Shown piece after piece: positions 19,031-28,212 of a DNA stretch of 64,000 nucleotides. Every line of letters starts with the position of its first letter. Position 1 is the first letter of the stretch. Position numbers and translations under genes: made by a program. Location of the stretch: contig JAKQKF010000250.1 of NCBI GenBank assembly GCA_029560815.1, positions 62,001 through 126,000 of the forward strand, written 5' to 3'. Source of the stretch: a bacterium. GTDB lineage: Bacteria; KSB1; UBA2214. The notes under the pieces were generated by a model that did not search any database, was not told the DNA's origin, and saw nothing but the letters and a program-made list of their open reading frames with translations.

Positions 19031-20860
19031 TCATTTCGTCAATGCCATCTTTCTGGTGATCGTCCCTGCGGCTGTCTGCAGCCTGTAAAAATAGAGACCG
19101 CTGGGCAAACCGGCACCCGAGAAGAGCTGCGTATGGCTGCCTGCACCCTGAACCCGATCCACCAGAACAGCCACCTCCCTGCCGAGGAGATCATAGACCG
19201 CAAGCCGGACCTGGCCGGTGCTCTGCAGGGAATAGGTGATGCGGGTGGCGGGATTGAATGGATTCGGATAGTTCTGAGTCAGCGAGAACTCTTGAGGTCT
19301 GACGCCATTCTCCTCTACAGAGGTGATTTCCGACGAGAGATCGGCAAAGCCGGAGGCCAGCCGGATTTCGTCAAAAACAATCAGCCCGCCCGCGGTATCA
19401 CCGCCGAACTCGATGCCCACCGTGTTGACCGGACCGGGTATCGTCGAGTTGCGCTTCACCGCCGCCGCCATCGTGTCAGGCTCCACCGTCGGGTCGGGAT
19501 CCACCCACATGAACGTACGGCACGGATCGGCTCCGCCCGAAAGATCGATCCGCACTACCAGCCAGACCGGCCCCGCCGTGATCTCCACATTCGATACATC
19601 ATCGCCCGAACCACCCGGCCACCCGCTACCGCAGGTGAAGACCGGCGCATTCGCATCTCGTCCCCCACCCTTGCCGATGGCCATGATCTCGCTCGCATCC
19701 GAAAACAGCTTGACCATGAAATAGGCGTTACCCAACGGCAGCGGCTCCTGAACATCCATCAAATAGCTCACCCACAACTGCTTGCCCGCCTCGTTGGCAA
19801 ATGGCGTGGCCAGAACGCGTTTGTAACGCTGATGATCCGCCCACGCCGCCTTGCGCGAAATCGCCAGATGATTGCCGACATACGGCAGCACCCAGTTCAG
19901 GGCATCATAGTTGAAAAGATTGCCGGCAAGCACCGCACGGCCTTCCACACCGTTGTCGGCGGCATCGATCGCCCAACTCCCTGCCCAGCCATCGGCCGCA
20001 GCGCCCGCTGCGTTGATCGAATTGGGATAATCAAAAGATTCCTTCATGACCGGATTGGCAGGGGTCTCCGCCGTCAGGTCGGCAAAACCGGAGGCCAGCC
20101 GGATTTCGTCAAAAACAATCAGCCCGCCCGCAGTATCACCGCCGAACTCGACACCCACCGTGTTGACCGGACCGGGTATCGTCGAGTTGCGCTTCACCGC
20201 CGCCGCCATTGTGTCAGGCTCCACCGTCGGATCGGGATCCACCCACATGAACGTACGGCAGGGATCGGCTCCGCCCGAAAGATCGATCCGCACTACCAGC
20301 CAGACCGGCCCCGCGGTGATCTCCACATTCGATACATCATCGCCCGAACTGCCCGGCCACCCGCTCCCGCAGGTGAAGACCGGCGCATTCGCATCTCGTC
20401 CCCCACCCTTGCCGATGGCCATGATCTCGCTGCCATCCGAAAACAGCTTGACCATGAAGTAGGCGTTGCCCAACGGCAGCGGCTCCTGAACATCCATCAA
20501 ATAACTCACCCACAACTGCTTGCCCGCCTCGTTGGCAAATGGAGTGGCCAGAACTCGTTTGTAACGCTGATGATCCGCCCACGCCGCCTTGCGCGAAATC
20601 GCCAGATGATTGCCGACATACGGCAGCACCCAGTTCAGGGCATCATAATTAAAAAAGTTGCCGGCAAGCACCGCACGGCCTTCCACACCGTTGTCGGCGG
20701 CATCGATCGCCCAGCTCCCCGCCCAGCCATCGGCCGCAGCGCCCAGTTTGTCGATGGTGACGGGATGATCGAACGACTCCCTCACCACGGTCTGTGACAG
20801 CGCAAGCGCAGAAAACAGGAGCACGAACAAGAGGCTGATAACAGCTTTTCTAAGTTCCAT
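19031..20860 (-). CDS. Secreted protein with two near-identical tandem domains and T9SS-type C-terminus
   Basis: A 609-residue exported protein: signal peptide (AVISLLFVLLFSALALSQ), two copies of a 246-residue unit and a sorting domain (LTQNYPNPFNPATRI, ending RKMALTK). Each copy begins near VRESFDHP/MKESFDYP and continues through WAGSWAIDAADNGVEG, KLFSDGSEIMAIGKGGG, and GGDTAGGLIVFDEIRLASG. The last motif resembles a beta-sandwich (concanavalin-like) carbohydrate-binding or LamG-like fold. The copies differ by only four or so residues over 222. No catalytic residues were recognised; a glycan-binding role is inferred from the locus. The ATG at 20860 has AAGGAGATG upstream. Confidence 0.8.
   Translation of the reverse strand: MELRKAVISLLFVLLFSALALSQTVVRESFDHPVTIDKLGAAADGWAGSWAIDAADNGVEGRAVLAGNFFNYDALNWVLPYVGNHLAISRKAAWADHQRYKRVLATPFANEAGKQLWVSYLMDVQEPLPLGNAYFMVKLFSDGSEIMAIGKGGGRDANAPVFTCGSGWPGSSGDDVSNVEITAGPVWLVVRIDLSGGADPCRTFMWVDPDPTVEPDTMAAAVKRNSTIPGPVNTVGVEFGGDTAGGLIVFDEIRLASGFADLTAETPANPVMKESFDYPNSINAAGAAADGWAGSWAIDAADNGVEGRAVLAGNLFNYDALNWVLPYVGNHLAISRKAAWADHQRYKRVLATPFANEAGKQLWVSYLMDVQEPLPLGNAYFMVKLFSDASEIMAIGKGGGRDANAPVFTCGSGWPGGSGDDVSNVEITAGPVWLVVRIDLSGGADPCRTFMWVDPDPTVEPDTMAAAVKRNSTIPGPVNTVGIEFGGDTAGGLIVFDEIRLASGFADLSSEITSVEENGVRPQEFSLTQNYPNPFNPATRITYSLQSTGQVRLAVYDLLGREVAVLVDRVQGAGSHTQLFSGAGLPSGLYFYRLQTAAGTITRKMALTK
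19341..20006 (-). repeat. Tandem domain repeat, copy at the C-terminal side
   Basis: This 666-base block recurs at 20079-20744, a shift of 738 bases (exactly 246 codons). By eye about two dozen bases differ, mostly silent. The shift keeps the frame, so the protein carries two copies. Confidence 0.93.
20079..20744 (-). repeat. Tandem domain repeat, copy at the N-terminal side
   Basis: Partner of the block at 19341-20006; the 72 bases between them code for the diverged linker ending one copy and starting the next. Confidence 0.93.
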
Positions 20861-20978
20861 GATTCATCTCCTTGCTGAAAGTTGTCAAAAAAGTGACAGG
20901 ATACTTGATCGCAAGACAGGACTGCAATCACCCTCCCTTCTGAGTTAAAATTGCCGGTTAACACCAGCTGCGGCGAGG

Positions 20979-23411
20979 TCACTCGCTCCGGAGGCGCAGT
21001 TCAGCCGGTTCGAGTCCTTCCGATCGGGCCGTCAAGATCACTTCTCCTGCCTCAGCGCGGGACTGGATCACACACAGGCACTTGCCGTTGAAAGCCCTGC
21101 GATAGTCCGCCTTGAAGGACTCCATGCTGATCTGGTGGCCGTTGTCGACCCCGGCGATAAAGCCGGGGCCCTGAAGCGAGAATAGCACCAGATGGTCCGC
21201 CCGCGGGACCAGCACCCCGTTCTGGTCGACGATATCCACGGTCACAAAGGAGAGATCGCGGCCGTCAGCCTTGATCCGCTCCCGGTCGGCCGTGAGCACG
21301 ATCCCGGCCGGGGCGCCGGCGGTCTGCACGCACTTTGCCAGCGCCGGCTGACCAGCCTTGTAGGCCACCGCCCTGAGCTCGCCCGGAGCATAGGGTACCC
21401 GCCAGACCAGCTGGAAGGTATCAGCCGTCTTGGTCTTGCGGCCAAGGGATTGGCCGTTCAGGAACAGCTCCACCTCCTCCTGATTGGTGTAGGCCCAGAC
21501 GTCGATCTCCCGGCCCGGCTGCCAGTTCCAGTGGGGGAAGAGGTGCAGCATCGGCTTGTCCGTCCACTCGGCCTGGTAGAAGTAATAGCCATCCTTGGGA
21601 AACCCGGCCAGATCGATGAGGCCGAAATAGGAGCTGCGCGCCGGCCAGGTATAGGGAGTCGGTTCGCCGAGATAGTCGAATCCGGTCCAGATGAACATGC
21701 CGGAGATGTGCGGATGGTCGCGCACAATCCGCCAGGTGTCCGCATGGGTCGACCCCCAGCCGGTCCGGCAGTTGTCATAGGCGGAACAGGTATAGTCAGC
21801 ATTCATCGGCAGGGGTTCGTCCCATTTAATCGGCCAGGCCCGCACCGAGTCGGAGGGCATGTCGTAGGCGCCGCGGGTGGCCAGGGCCGAATTGGTCTCA
21901 CTGGCGACAAGGATCTCGCCGGGATACTTTTCCAGAAAGGTGACAAGATCTTTCTCATGGTAGTTCTGCCCGATGACGTCCAGAGCGCCTGAATGCTCGA
22001 TGCGGTTCCACGGGGAAGGATCGTTGCAGGCCGATGTGATCGGCCGTGTGGGGTCGAGGGCGCGCACAATTCCGGCCAGATCGTTCGCCATCGCAGTCCC
22101 GCTGTCGTCCCACTGCTCGAGGATTTCGTTGCCGATGCTCCAGAGGATGACGCTCGGATGGTTACGGTCGCGCAGGATCAGATCCTCGAGATCGCGCTGG
22201 TGCCACTCATCCCAGTCAAGGTGATAGTCGAAGGGAGTCTTGGCGATCTTCCACATGTCGAACGCCTCATCCATCACCAGAAATCCCATGCGGTCGCAGA
22301 GGTCGAGCAGCTCAGGGGCCGGCGGATTGTGCGAGGTGCGGATGGCGTTGCACCCCATCGCCTTGAGCATCTCCAGCTGCCGTTCAAGGGCGCGCTCGTT
22401 GACCGCCGCGCCGAGACAGCCGAGAACATGGTGGTTGCAGACCCCGCGCAGCTTCATCTGGACGCCGTTGAGAGCAAAGCCCTTTTCGCGGTCGAAAGTG
22501 AAGGTGCGGATACCGAAAGTGGTCTCATAGGCATCTTCCACCCTGCCATCCGATTTGACCAGGGTCACAGCGCGATAGAGGGCCGGCCTGTCGACCGCCC
22601 AGAGCTGCGGCTGCGTCACGCTCACCCGCTGTTCAAACCGGCCCAGGTCTCCCGCCGCCACCTCCGCCTCGCTGCTCGCAGAGGCCACTTTGCCCCCGCC
22701 GGGAGCATAAATAACGGTCTCCACCCTCACCCGCTGCGGAGCCGCCGCCGCATTGCAGACCCTGATCTGCAGGGCGACCGCGGCTTCTTGCGCCGAAACC
22801 TCCGGGGTGGTGATAAAAATGCCCCAGTGATCGACATGCACCTTGCCGGTGAGAGTGAGCCAGACGTTGCGGTAGATCCCGGATCCCGAATACCAGCGCG
22901 AGTTGGGCTGCTGCGCGTTGTCGACGCGGACGGCGAGCACGTTGGTCTCGGAGCCATAGTGCACATAGGGCGTCAGTTCGTAACGGAAGGAGCTGTAGCC
23001 GTAGGGCCGCAGGCCGAGGGAGCGGCCGTTGATCCAGACTTCGCTGTTGCGGTAGACCCCGTCAAAATCGATGAATATGGCCTTGCCGGAATCGGCCGCC
23101 GTCAGAGCGAACTCTTTGCGGTACCAGCCGATGCCGCCGGGGAGGGCGCCCCCGCCGGGCGTGGCCGGATGCTCGCTGCTGAACGAGCCTTCGATACTCC
23201 AGTCGTGCGGCAGATCGAGCACGCGCCATTGCACATCGTCAAAGCCGGGCTCCTGCGCTCCGGGCAGGTCCCCGAGGTGGAATTTCCAGCCCCGTGTGAA
23301 GCGTTCGACCCGGCGCGCTTGCTCAACCGGCGCCGCGCAGCGGCTGGCCAGACCGGTTACAGCCAGCATCGCGAAAGTCAGGACGGCAATGGTCTTGCAC
23401 TCTCTTCTCAT
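20979..23411 (-). CDS. Exported GH2 glycoside hydrolase (probable beta-galactosidase)
   Basis: An 810-residue GH2 enzyme with a signal peptide (TIAVLTFAMLAVTG; a Cys at the end may make it a lipoprotein). Domains in order: sugar-binding jelly roll (LPHDWSIEG, GIGWYRKEF, VWINGRSLG), Ig-like, TIM barrel with ILWSIGNEI (acid/base E429) and VASETNSAL (nucleophile E505), then DUF4982-like and a C-terminal Ig domain (LSFVTVDIVDQNG). The architecture fits periplasmic beta-galactosidases of Bacteroidetes glycan loci, but beta-mannosidase or glucuronidase cannot be excluded. The start at 23411 lies 14 bases after the GH31 gene, so the two are an operon. Confidence 0.9.
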   Translation of the reverse strand: MRRECKTIAVLTFAMLAVTGLASRCAAPVEQARRVERFTRGWKFHLGDLPGAQEPGFDDVQWRVLDLPHDWSIEGSFSSEHPATPGGGALPGGIGWYRKEFALTAADSGKAIFIDFDGVYRNSEVWINGRSLGLRPYGYSSFRYELTPYVHYGSETNVLAVRVDNAQQPNSRWYSGSGIYRNVWLTLTGKVHVDHWGIFITTPEVSAQEAAVALQIRVCNAAAAPQRVRVETVIYAPGGGKVASASSEAEVAAGDLGRFEQRVSVTQPQLWAVDRPALYRAVTLVKSDGRVEDAYETTFGIRTFTFDREKGFALNGVQMKLRGVCNHHVLGCLGAAVNERALERQLEMLKAMGCNAIRTSHNPPAPELLDLCDRMGFLVMDEAFDMWKIAKTPFDYHLDWDEWHQRDLEDLILRDRNHPSVILWSIGNEILEQWDDSGTAMANDLAGIVRALDPTRPITSACNDPSPWNRIEHSGALDVIGQNYHEKDLVTFLEKYPGEILVASETNSALATRGAYDMPSDSVRAWPIKWDEPLPMNADYTCSAYDNCRTGWGSTHADTWRIVRDHPHISGMFIWTGFDYLGEPTPYTWPARSSYFGLIDLAGFPKDGYYFYQAEWTDKPMLHLFPHWNWQPGREIDVWAYTNQEEVELFLNGQSLGRKTKTADTFQLVWRVPYAPGELRAVAYKAGQPALAKCVQTAGAPAGIVLTADRERIKADGRDLSFVTVDIVDQNGVLVPRADHLVLFSLQGPGFIAGVDNGHQISMESFKADYRRAFNGKCLCVIQSRAEAGEVILTARSEGLEPAELRLRSE

Positions 23412-23425
23412 GGCTCTCCTGATGG

Positions 23426-26269
23426 TTATTTCATGGTCAGCGTCACGGCATCGCCGGAGTAGCGCACGGTGGCATCCGGGCCGGCGCTGAAATCGAGCGG
23501 GGCTGGTTTGTCCTTGCTCACCCAGACGATCTCGAAGGTGCGCTCGCTGAGCATGCCCGGAAAAGTGCCCTTGCGCGCGCCCAGGGTCAGCCTGCCGCTC
23601 TTCTGCGACCAGGTGAACGGTATGAGCGCATGATGTCCGTCTTCATAATTATAGTTGGTCCCCTCGTCCTCATAGAGGCTGAATTCGCCGTCGCTGCCGG
23701 TATAGACGTAGAGGCGGATGGGATCAGCCTGTTTTTCGGCTGTGTACTGCAGCTCAGGTCCGAAGGGGATGATCGAGCCGGCGCGGGCGTAGAGGGGAAT
23801 CTCCGCCAGCGGAGCCTCGGCGATGATGCGGCTGCCGCCCGCCACATAGCGTCCCGACTTGAGTTCGTACCAGCCGCCGGCCGGCAGATAGAGGGCGCGC
23901 GCGCGGGCTTTGTAGGCAGTGACCGGATTGACCAGCAGCGCAGGTCCAAACATATATTGGTCACCGATCGAACGCACGCGCGGATCGCCGGGAAAGTCCA
24001 TGACCAGGGCGCGCATGAAAGTGTAATCCTCAAAAGTCACCTTCGCGGCCAGGGAGTAGATGTAGGGCAGGAGGCGGTAGCGCAGCCGGTCGTATGCGAG
24101 CATCGCCTGATAGGCGGGATGCTCCGCCGGAGCGATGTTCCACATCTCCCGATAGGGGAACTCGCCGTGCACCCTCAGCAGGGGCACAAAAGCGCCGAAC
24201 TGGAACCAGCGCGTATTCAACTCCCGCCACTCCTCGAGGTCCTCTGGCTTGACATTGCGCTCAAAACGCGGCTCGACCGAAAAGCCGCCGATATCCATGG
24301 TCCACCAGGGCACCCCGGAGAGATTGAAATTAAGGCCGGCAGAAATCTGGGCCTTGAGATCGAACCAGCGCGTGACGATGTCGCCACTCCAGGTGGCTGT
24401 GGCGTAGCGCTGCTGGCCCGCAAAGACCGACCGGGTGAGGATGAAGACCCGCTGGCCGGGATTGGTCTTGCGCTGGTTTTCATAGATGCCCCCGGAATGG
24501 ACCAGGGTATAGCTGTTGAGGTAGCGGGCCGAGGTGCCCAGCCCGGTCGGGCCGATGCGCCGCCGCGTCTCCTCCAGCGAGAGGTTGCTGTGAATATCGG
24601 GCTCGGTCGCATCCAGCCACCAGGCGTCAAATCCCTTGCTGAAGAGGTGCTCGTTGATCTGGTCCCAGTAGAGCTTGCGCGCCTCGTGGCGGTAGGGATC
24701 GTAGAAGGAGCAGGTATACCCCGGGCCGACCCAGTCGCGCTCCTTGAGGAGCACATTGCGGGGATAGAGCCATCCCCGTGCATCGAACTCGTTGTAATGG
24801 CCGGTGCCGACGTAGAACTTGGGCCAGACTGAAATCATGATGCGGGCATTGAGATCGTTGTGAAGCTGGTCAACCATCCCTTTGGCATCCGGGAAGCGGC
24901 TCTTGTCGAACTCATGGCTTCCCCACTGGTCCTCCTCCCAGTAAAACCAGTCAAGGACGATATTGTCGAAGGGGATCCTGCGTGCGCGGAACTCCTTGAC
25001 CACCGACAGAATCTCCTCCTGCGAGGTGTAGCGCTGGCGGCTCTGCCACAGTCCCAGACTCCATTTGGGCATGAGGGGCGCCCGGCCGGTGAGGATGCGG
25101 TAGCCGCGGATCACCTCATCGAGGTTTTGACCATGGATGAAATAATAGTCGATCTGATCGCCCACCTGCGACCAGAGGGAGAGGGTATTGGGCGGTGTTT
25201 TCCGGTCCGGGGGCAGATATTTCAGCCCGATGTACCCGCCCATATGAATCCACTCAATGAGGATCTCATGGCGACTGCCCTTCTGCATGGTCAGCCGCGG
25301 CAGGGTCGTCCAGGGCAGCCAGTTCTGCCGGTAGTTATCGGCCACCAGTTTGCCGTCCAACCACATTCTGGTATAGCCGGAGGCGTAGAGGCGGAACTTG
25401 AACTCCCCGCTCTCCGGGGCCTCGATCCAGCCGCTGTAGCGCACACTGGCGACATTTTCCTTAAAGCCGTCGGGAAAGGGATCGTTGACATCGATGAACT
25501 CATGTTCGATGCGCGGTTCCATACGCGCAGTGTAAAGATCCTGAAAATCGGCGTTCCTGAAATATTCGGCGGTAAGCCCCCCCGCCGCGCCGTTCTTGTC
25601 ATAGAGCTTCAGGTCTGAAAGCGAGAGATAATCGCGGCAGTCACCGAAGCGGGTCTGGGAGTTGTTGTCCCAAAGCAGGCCGTAGTTTCGGCTCGAGACC
25701 AGGAAGGGGTTGACGTCGACGATGTTGAGCTGGAAGAGATCGACATCATGGCCCTTGTAGTTCATGACATCGTTCTGATGCTCGCCGAGCCCGTAAAAGG
25801 CCTCATCCGCAGGCGAATGGAAAAGCTGCTGGAGGTGCCAGGTCTCCTCCTCCATCACCGTGGCGGGGGTGAGCACGCGGCCGCCGTCAGAACGCTCGGC
25901 GAGGATGAGCCGGCCTGCGGGTGTGTAGAAGGAAACCGCTCCGCTCCGCCTGGCCACACGGACCTTGAGTTTGGCGGTGGTGATCTCGAAATAGCGGCCC
26001 CGCTCCTTCACGCTCCAGACCGGGGCCGGTCCGGCGAGGGGCACTCTCATCAGGCTCGGGCGCGCAGAAAAGGTGTCCGCCGGGGAGGCGACAACGCGGA
26101 TGAGTTCATCTCCGCAGACCTCGATCTTGAGCAAAGAGATTCCGTTCGCCGTGCTTTTGTCGAGCCTGAGCAGGATGCCCTCCTCGAGTTTTTCGAACCC
26201 GGAGAGAGCAGAGGCCAAAGCCAGCACGATCCCGGCCAGGAGCAGCAGCGGCGGCCGTAAAAAATTCAT
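23426..26269 (-). CDS. GH31 alpha-xylosidase-like hydrolase with PA14 insert
   Basis: A 947-residue exported GH31 enzyme. Seen: signal peptide (PPLLLLAGIVLALAS), an N-terminal GH31 beta-sandwich, an inserted PA14 domain at about 228-365 (GLTAEYFRNADF, GEFKFRLYASGYTRMWLDG), the catalytic barrel with LDWFYWEEDQWG, nucleophile D553 in WWLDATEPD and acid/base D630 in TWSGDIVTRW, then a DUF5110-like C-terminus. The PA14 insert is characteristic of alpha-xylosidases such as those acting on xyloglucan oligosaccharides. It heads a pair with GH2. The ATG at 26269 has AAAGGAT seven bases upstream. Confidence 0.9.
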   Translation of the reverse strand: MNFLRPPLLLLAGIVLALASALSGFEKLEEGILLRLDKSTANGISLLKIEVCGDELIRVVASPADTFSARPSLMRVPLAGPAPVWSVKERGRYFEITTAKLKVRVARRSGAVSFYTPAGRLILAERSDGGRVLTPATVMEEETWHLQQLFHSPADEAFYGLGEHQNDVMNYKGHDVDLFQLNIVDVNPFLVSSRNYGLLWDNNSQTRFGDCRDYLSLSDLKLYDKNGAAGGLTAEYFRNADFQDLYTARMEPRIEHEFIDVNDPFPDGFKENVASVRYSGWIEAPESGEFKFRLYASGYTRMWLDGKLVADNYRQNWLPWTTLPRLTMQKGSRHEILIEWIHMGGYIGLKYLPPDRKTPPNTLSLWSQVGDQIDYYFIHGQNLDEVIRGYRILTGRAPLMPKWSLGLWQSRQRYTSQEEILSVVKEFRARRIPFDNIVLDWFYWEEDQWGSHEFDKSRFPDAKGMVDQLHNDLNARIMISVWPKFYVGTGHYNEFDARGWLYPRNVLLKERDWVGPGYTCSFYDPYRHEARKLYWDQINEHLFSKGFDAWWLDATEPDIHSNLSLEETRRRIGPTGLGTSARYLNSYTLVHSGGIYENQRKTNPGQRVFILTRSVFAGQQRYATATWSGDIVTRWFDLKAQISAGLNFNLSGVPWWTMDIGGFSVEPRFERNVKPEDLEEWRELNTRWFQFGAFVPLLRVHGEFPYREMWNIAPAEHPAYQAMLAYDRLRYRLLPYIYSLAAKVTFEDYTFMRALVMDFPGDPRVRSIGDQYMFGPALLVNPVTAYKARARALYLPAGGWYELKSGRYVAGGSRIIAEAPLAEIPLYARAGSIIPFGPELQYTAEKQADPIRLYVYTGSDGEFSLYEDEGTNYNYEDGHHALIPFTWSQKSGRLTLGARKGTFPGMLSERTFEIVWVSKDKPAPLDFSAGPDATVRYSGDAVTLTMK

Positions 26270-26447
26270 AATATGATCCTTTCATCAGAAAGCGGTGACC
26301 CGGCTCTTGTAACAGGCCGGCGCCGATAAAGCCCGGCAGGGGGCGCTGTCACGGGCTGACTGCCTTTGTGATCCGGCTGTGGTCCAGCACCAGCCTCAGG
26401 ATCCGCCCTGCCGTCCGGGCGTCGTTCTCCACCCAGCAGCCCGATCG

Positions 26448-27449
26448 TTAATAGGTGAATCGTGCCGTGAAGCGCTGCACGTTGTCAAAGACCCCGAAGG
26501 GTGTATAGGCGTAATCGATGGCCAGGCCGAAGCGGGTGATGCCGAAGCCGAAGGAGAGGCCGTGCTCGGACTGGTTCGAGGCATAGCCGGTTCGCAGCAT
26601 GAACATATTTTTAAAAGCGTATTCTCCGCCGAGGCTGATATATTCCGGATAGGAGCGCGGATGCACCGCATCGAGGGCGACCTTGAAGGCGTGCTCTTCG
26701 GCCGGAATCGACGGGATCAGATCGAAAAGGTTCATCGAGATGCCCATCTTGAAGATGAGGGGGAGCTGAAAGCTCTCCATCTCGTACTCGATCTCCTGGG
26801 AGAAATTGCGCACCGACATGCCGAAGGCAAGGCTCTTGACGCCCGTCTGGAAGATGGTGCCAAAATCGACGGTCCAGGCCGAAAGGGTGTTGCGCTTGGA
26901 AGCGAATCCCGAGGCGGCGGCCGGGACGGCGACGACGCTGTGGCCGAGGGACTGCGCAGCCAGGCGCACCTGCCCGCCCACGCTGAAGCGGTCGGTCAGC
27001 GCCTTGGCATAGCCCACACCGAAAGCGAGGGCGTTGGGGCTGAAGGTGCCCGTATCGACATACTCGCCGGAATTGCGCCAGACCATGGTGCCGAGGAATT
27101 CGCCGTAATCGACCCACATGGCGCTGAGCCCGAAAACCCCATAGGCGCCGCGCTTTGGATTGTAGCAGAGGCTGACGGCGCTGTGGTTGATATCGGCGAT
27201 CCAGGTGTTGTAGCTGAAGGCGAGATTGAGGCGCTCCTCCATCCGCGCCATGCCGGCGGGATTGTAAAAGAGCGAGCTGGCCCCTCCCTCCATGGTCGTA
27301 AAGGCTTCGCCCATGGCTGAGGCGCGGGCGTCCGCCCCGACCTTGAGGAACTCGAAGCCGGTTTGGGCCAGTTTCTCCTGCGCAGAGCCGGCCTGGACCA
27401 TGACAAACAGGAGGGCAATCATCCCGGCTGTATATTTATAAAGTGACAT
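26448..27449 (-). CDS. PorV/PorQ-family outer membrane protein
   Basis: A 333-residue predicted beta-barrel with a signal peptide (MIALLFVMVQAGSAQ) and the PorV/UPF0164 hallmark GADARASAMGEAFTTMEGGASSLFYNPAGMA. PorV shuttles T9SS cargo to the attachment complex in Porphyromonas; many FCB genomes hold several paralogues of unclear role. The C-terminal strand ends RFTARFTY as in barrel proteins. The start at 27449 has GGAGG five bases upstream. It follows a lipoprotein gene by 37 bases and belongs to the TonB receptor operon. Confidence 0.85.
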   Translation of the reverse strand: MSLYKYTAGMIALLFVMVQAGSAQEKLAQTGFEFLKVGADARASAMGEAFTTMEGGASSLFYNPAGMARMEERLNLAFSYNTWIADINHSAVSLCYNPKRGAYGVFGLSAMWVDYGEFLGTMVWRNSGEYVDTGTFSPNALAFGVGYAKALTDRFSVGGQVRLAAQSLGHSVVAVPAAASGFASKRNTLSAWTVDFGTIFQTGVKSLAFGMSVRNFSQEIEYEMESFQLPLIFKMGISMNLFDLIPSIPAEEHAFKVALDAVHPRSYPEYISLGGEYAFKNMFMLRTGYASNQSEHGLSFGFGITRFGLAIDYAYTPFGVFDNVQRFTARFTY

Positions 27450-27486
27450 GCCTAACCTCCGTGAGGTGATGATCTTCAACTTGCCG

Positions 27487-28176
27487 CTATTCCGGCAAAA
27501 TGACCACTTTGAACGACCTCAGATCCACCGGTGACGAAACGATAAAGCGGACCAGATAAGTGCCGCCGGTTCCGTCATAGCGGCAGCGGGTGCGCAGGCG
27601 GGGCAGCACATAGCGGTGACCGGTATCCTCGAATTCGAGATCGTCGATGCAGCCGCTGACCGCCTCGATCGGAAAGGTGTCGAAGCGGGCCGGAAACAAG
27701 CCGTCCTCGCCGATCAGGGTCACTTCAACATAATCATCGACATTGGCCTCGGTGAAGGCCCAGGAGATATAAAAGGTCATCGATGCTGCATCAGAACCGT
27801 TGACCAGCACAGCAAAGGAGGTATCCGCATTGGTGCTGTCCAGCCCGGCCGGCGGGGTCACCAGCATCAGGGTGTCGCGTTCAAGCCGTGCGATCTCCGC
27901 CAGCCTGGTGGCGAAGATCTGCTTGACCGTCGCGGGATCGGTCTCCTGCGCACCGGCGCCGGCAAGATCGGAGAGCAGGGATGGCACCACCGGCAGAAAT
28001 GCCACCGAATCGGTGTCCGCGCCGATCATCGCACAAGCCTTGCTGTCCATTTCCGTGATCGTTGTGGTCTCCTCATTATAATCGCTGGGCAGCATTTTGT
28101 CGCAGCCAGCCAGGCCGAGCAGCAGCGGGATGAGGAGGAGGGCATGGAGCGCTGGGTTTCTGAAATGAAATCTCAT
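27487..28176 (-). CDS. Lipoprotein of unknown function
   Basis: A 229-residue protein with a clear lipobox (LLLGLAGC, Cys25) and no family I recognise. The C-terminal half is beta-rich and carries two Cys (VSGCIDDLEF, RTRCRYDG) that could pair. The position between the PorV-like gene and the T9SS-type surface protein, 36 and 37 bases apart, points to an accessory of the TonB receptor system. It is far too short to be a SusD protein. Confidence 0.75.
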   Translation of the reverse strand: MRFHFRNPALHALLLIPLLLGLAGCDKMLPSDYNEETTTITEMDSKACAMIGADTDSVAFLPVVPSLLSDLAGAGAQETDPATVKQIFATRLAEIARLERDTLMLVTPPAGLDSTNADTSFAVLVNGSDAASMTFYISWAFTEANVDDYVEVTLIGEDGLFPARFDTFPIEAVSGCIDDLEFEDTGHRYVLPRLRTRCRYDGTGGTYLVRFIVSSPVDLRSFKVVILPE

Positions 28177-28212
28177 AATCTTCTCCCGGTTTTAGGGGGC
28201 CACCCGCACTGC

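Noticed and set aside
19341..20744. The duplicated block as a mobile element or CRISPR
   Set aside because: It is in frame, purely coding, has no terminal repeats and only two copies.
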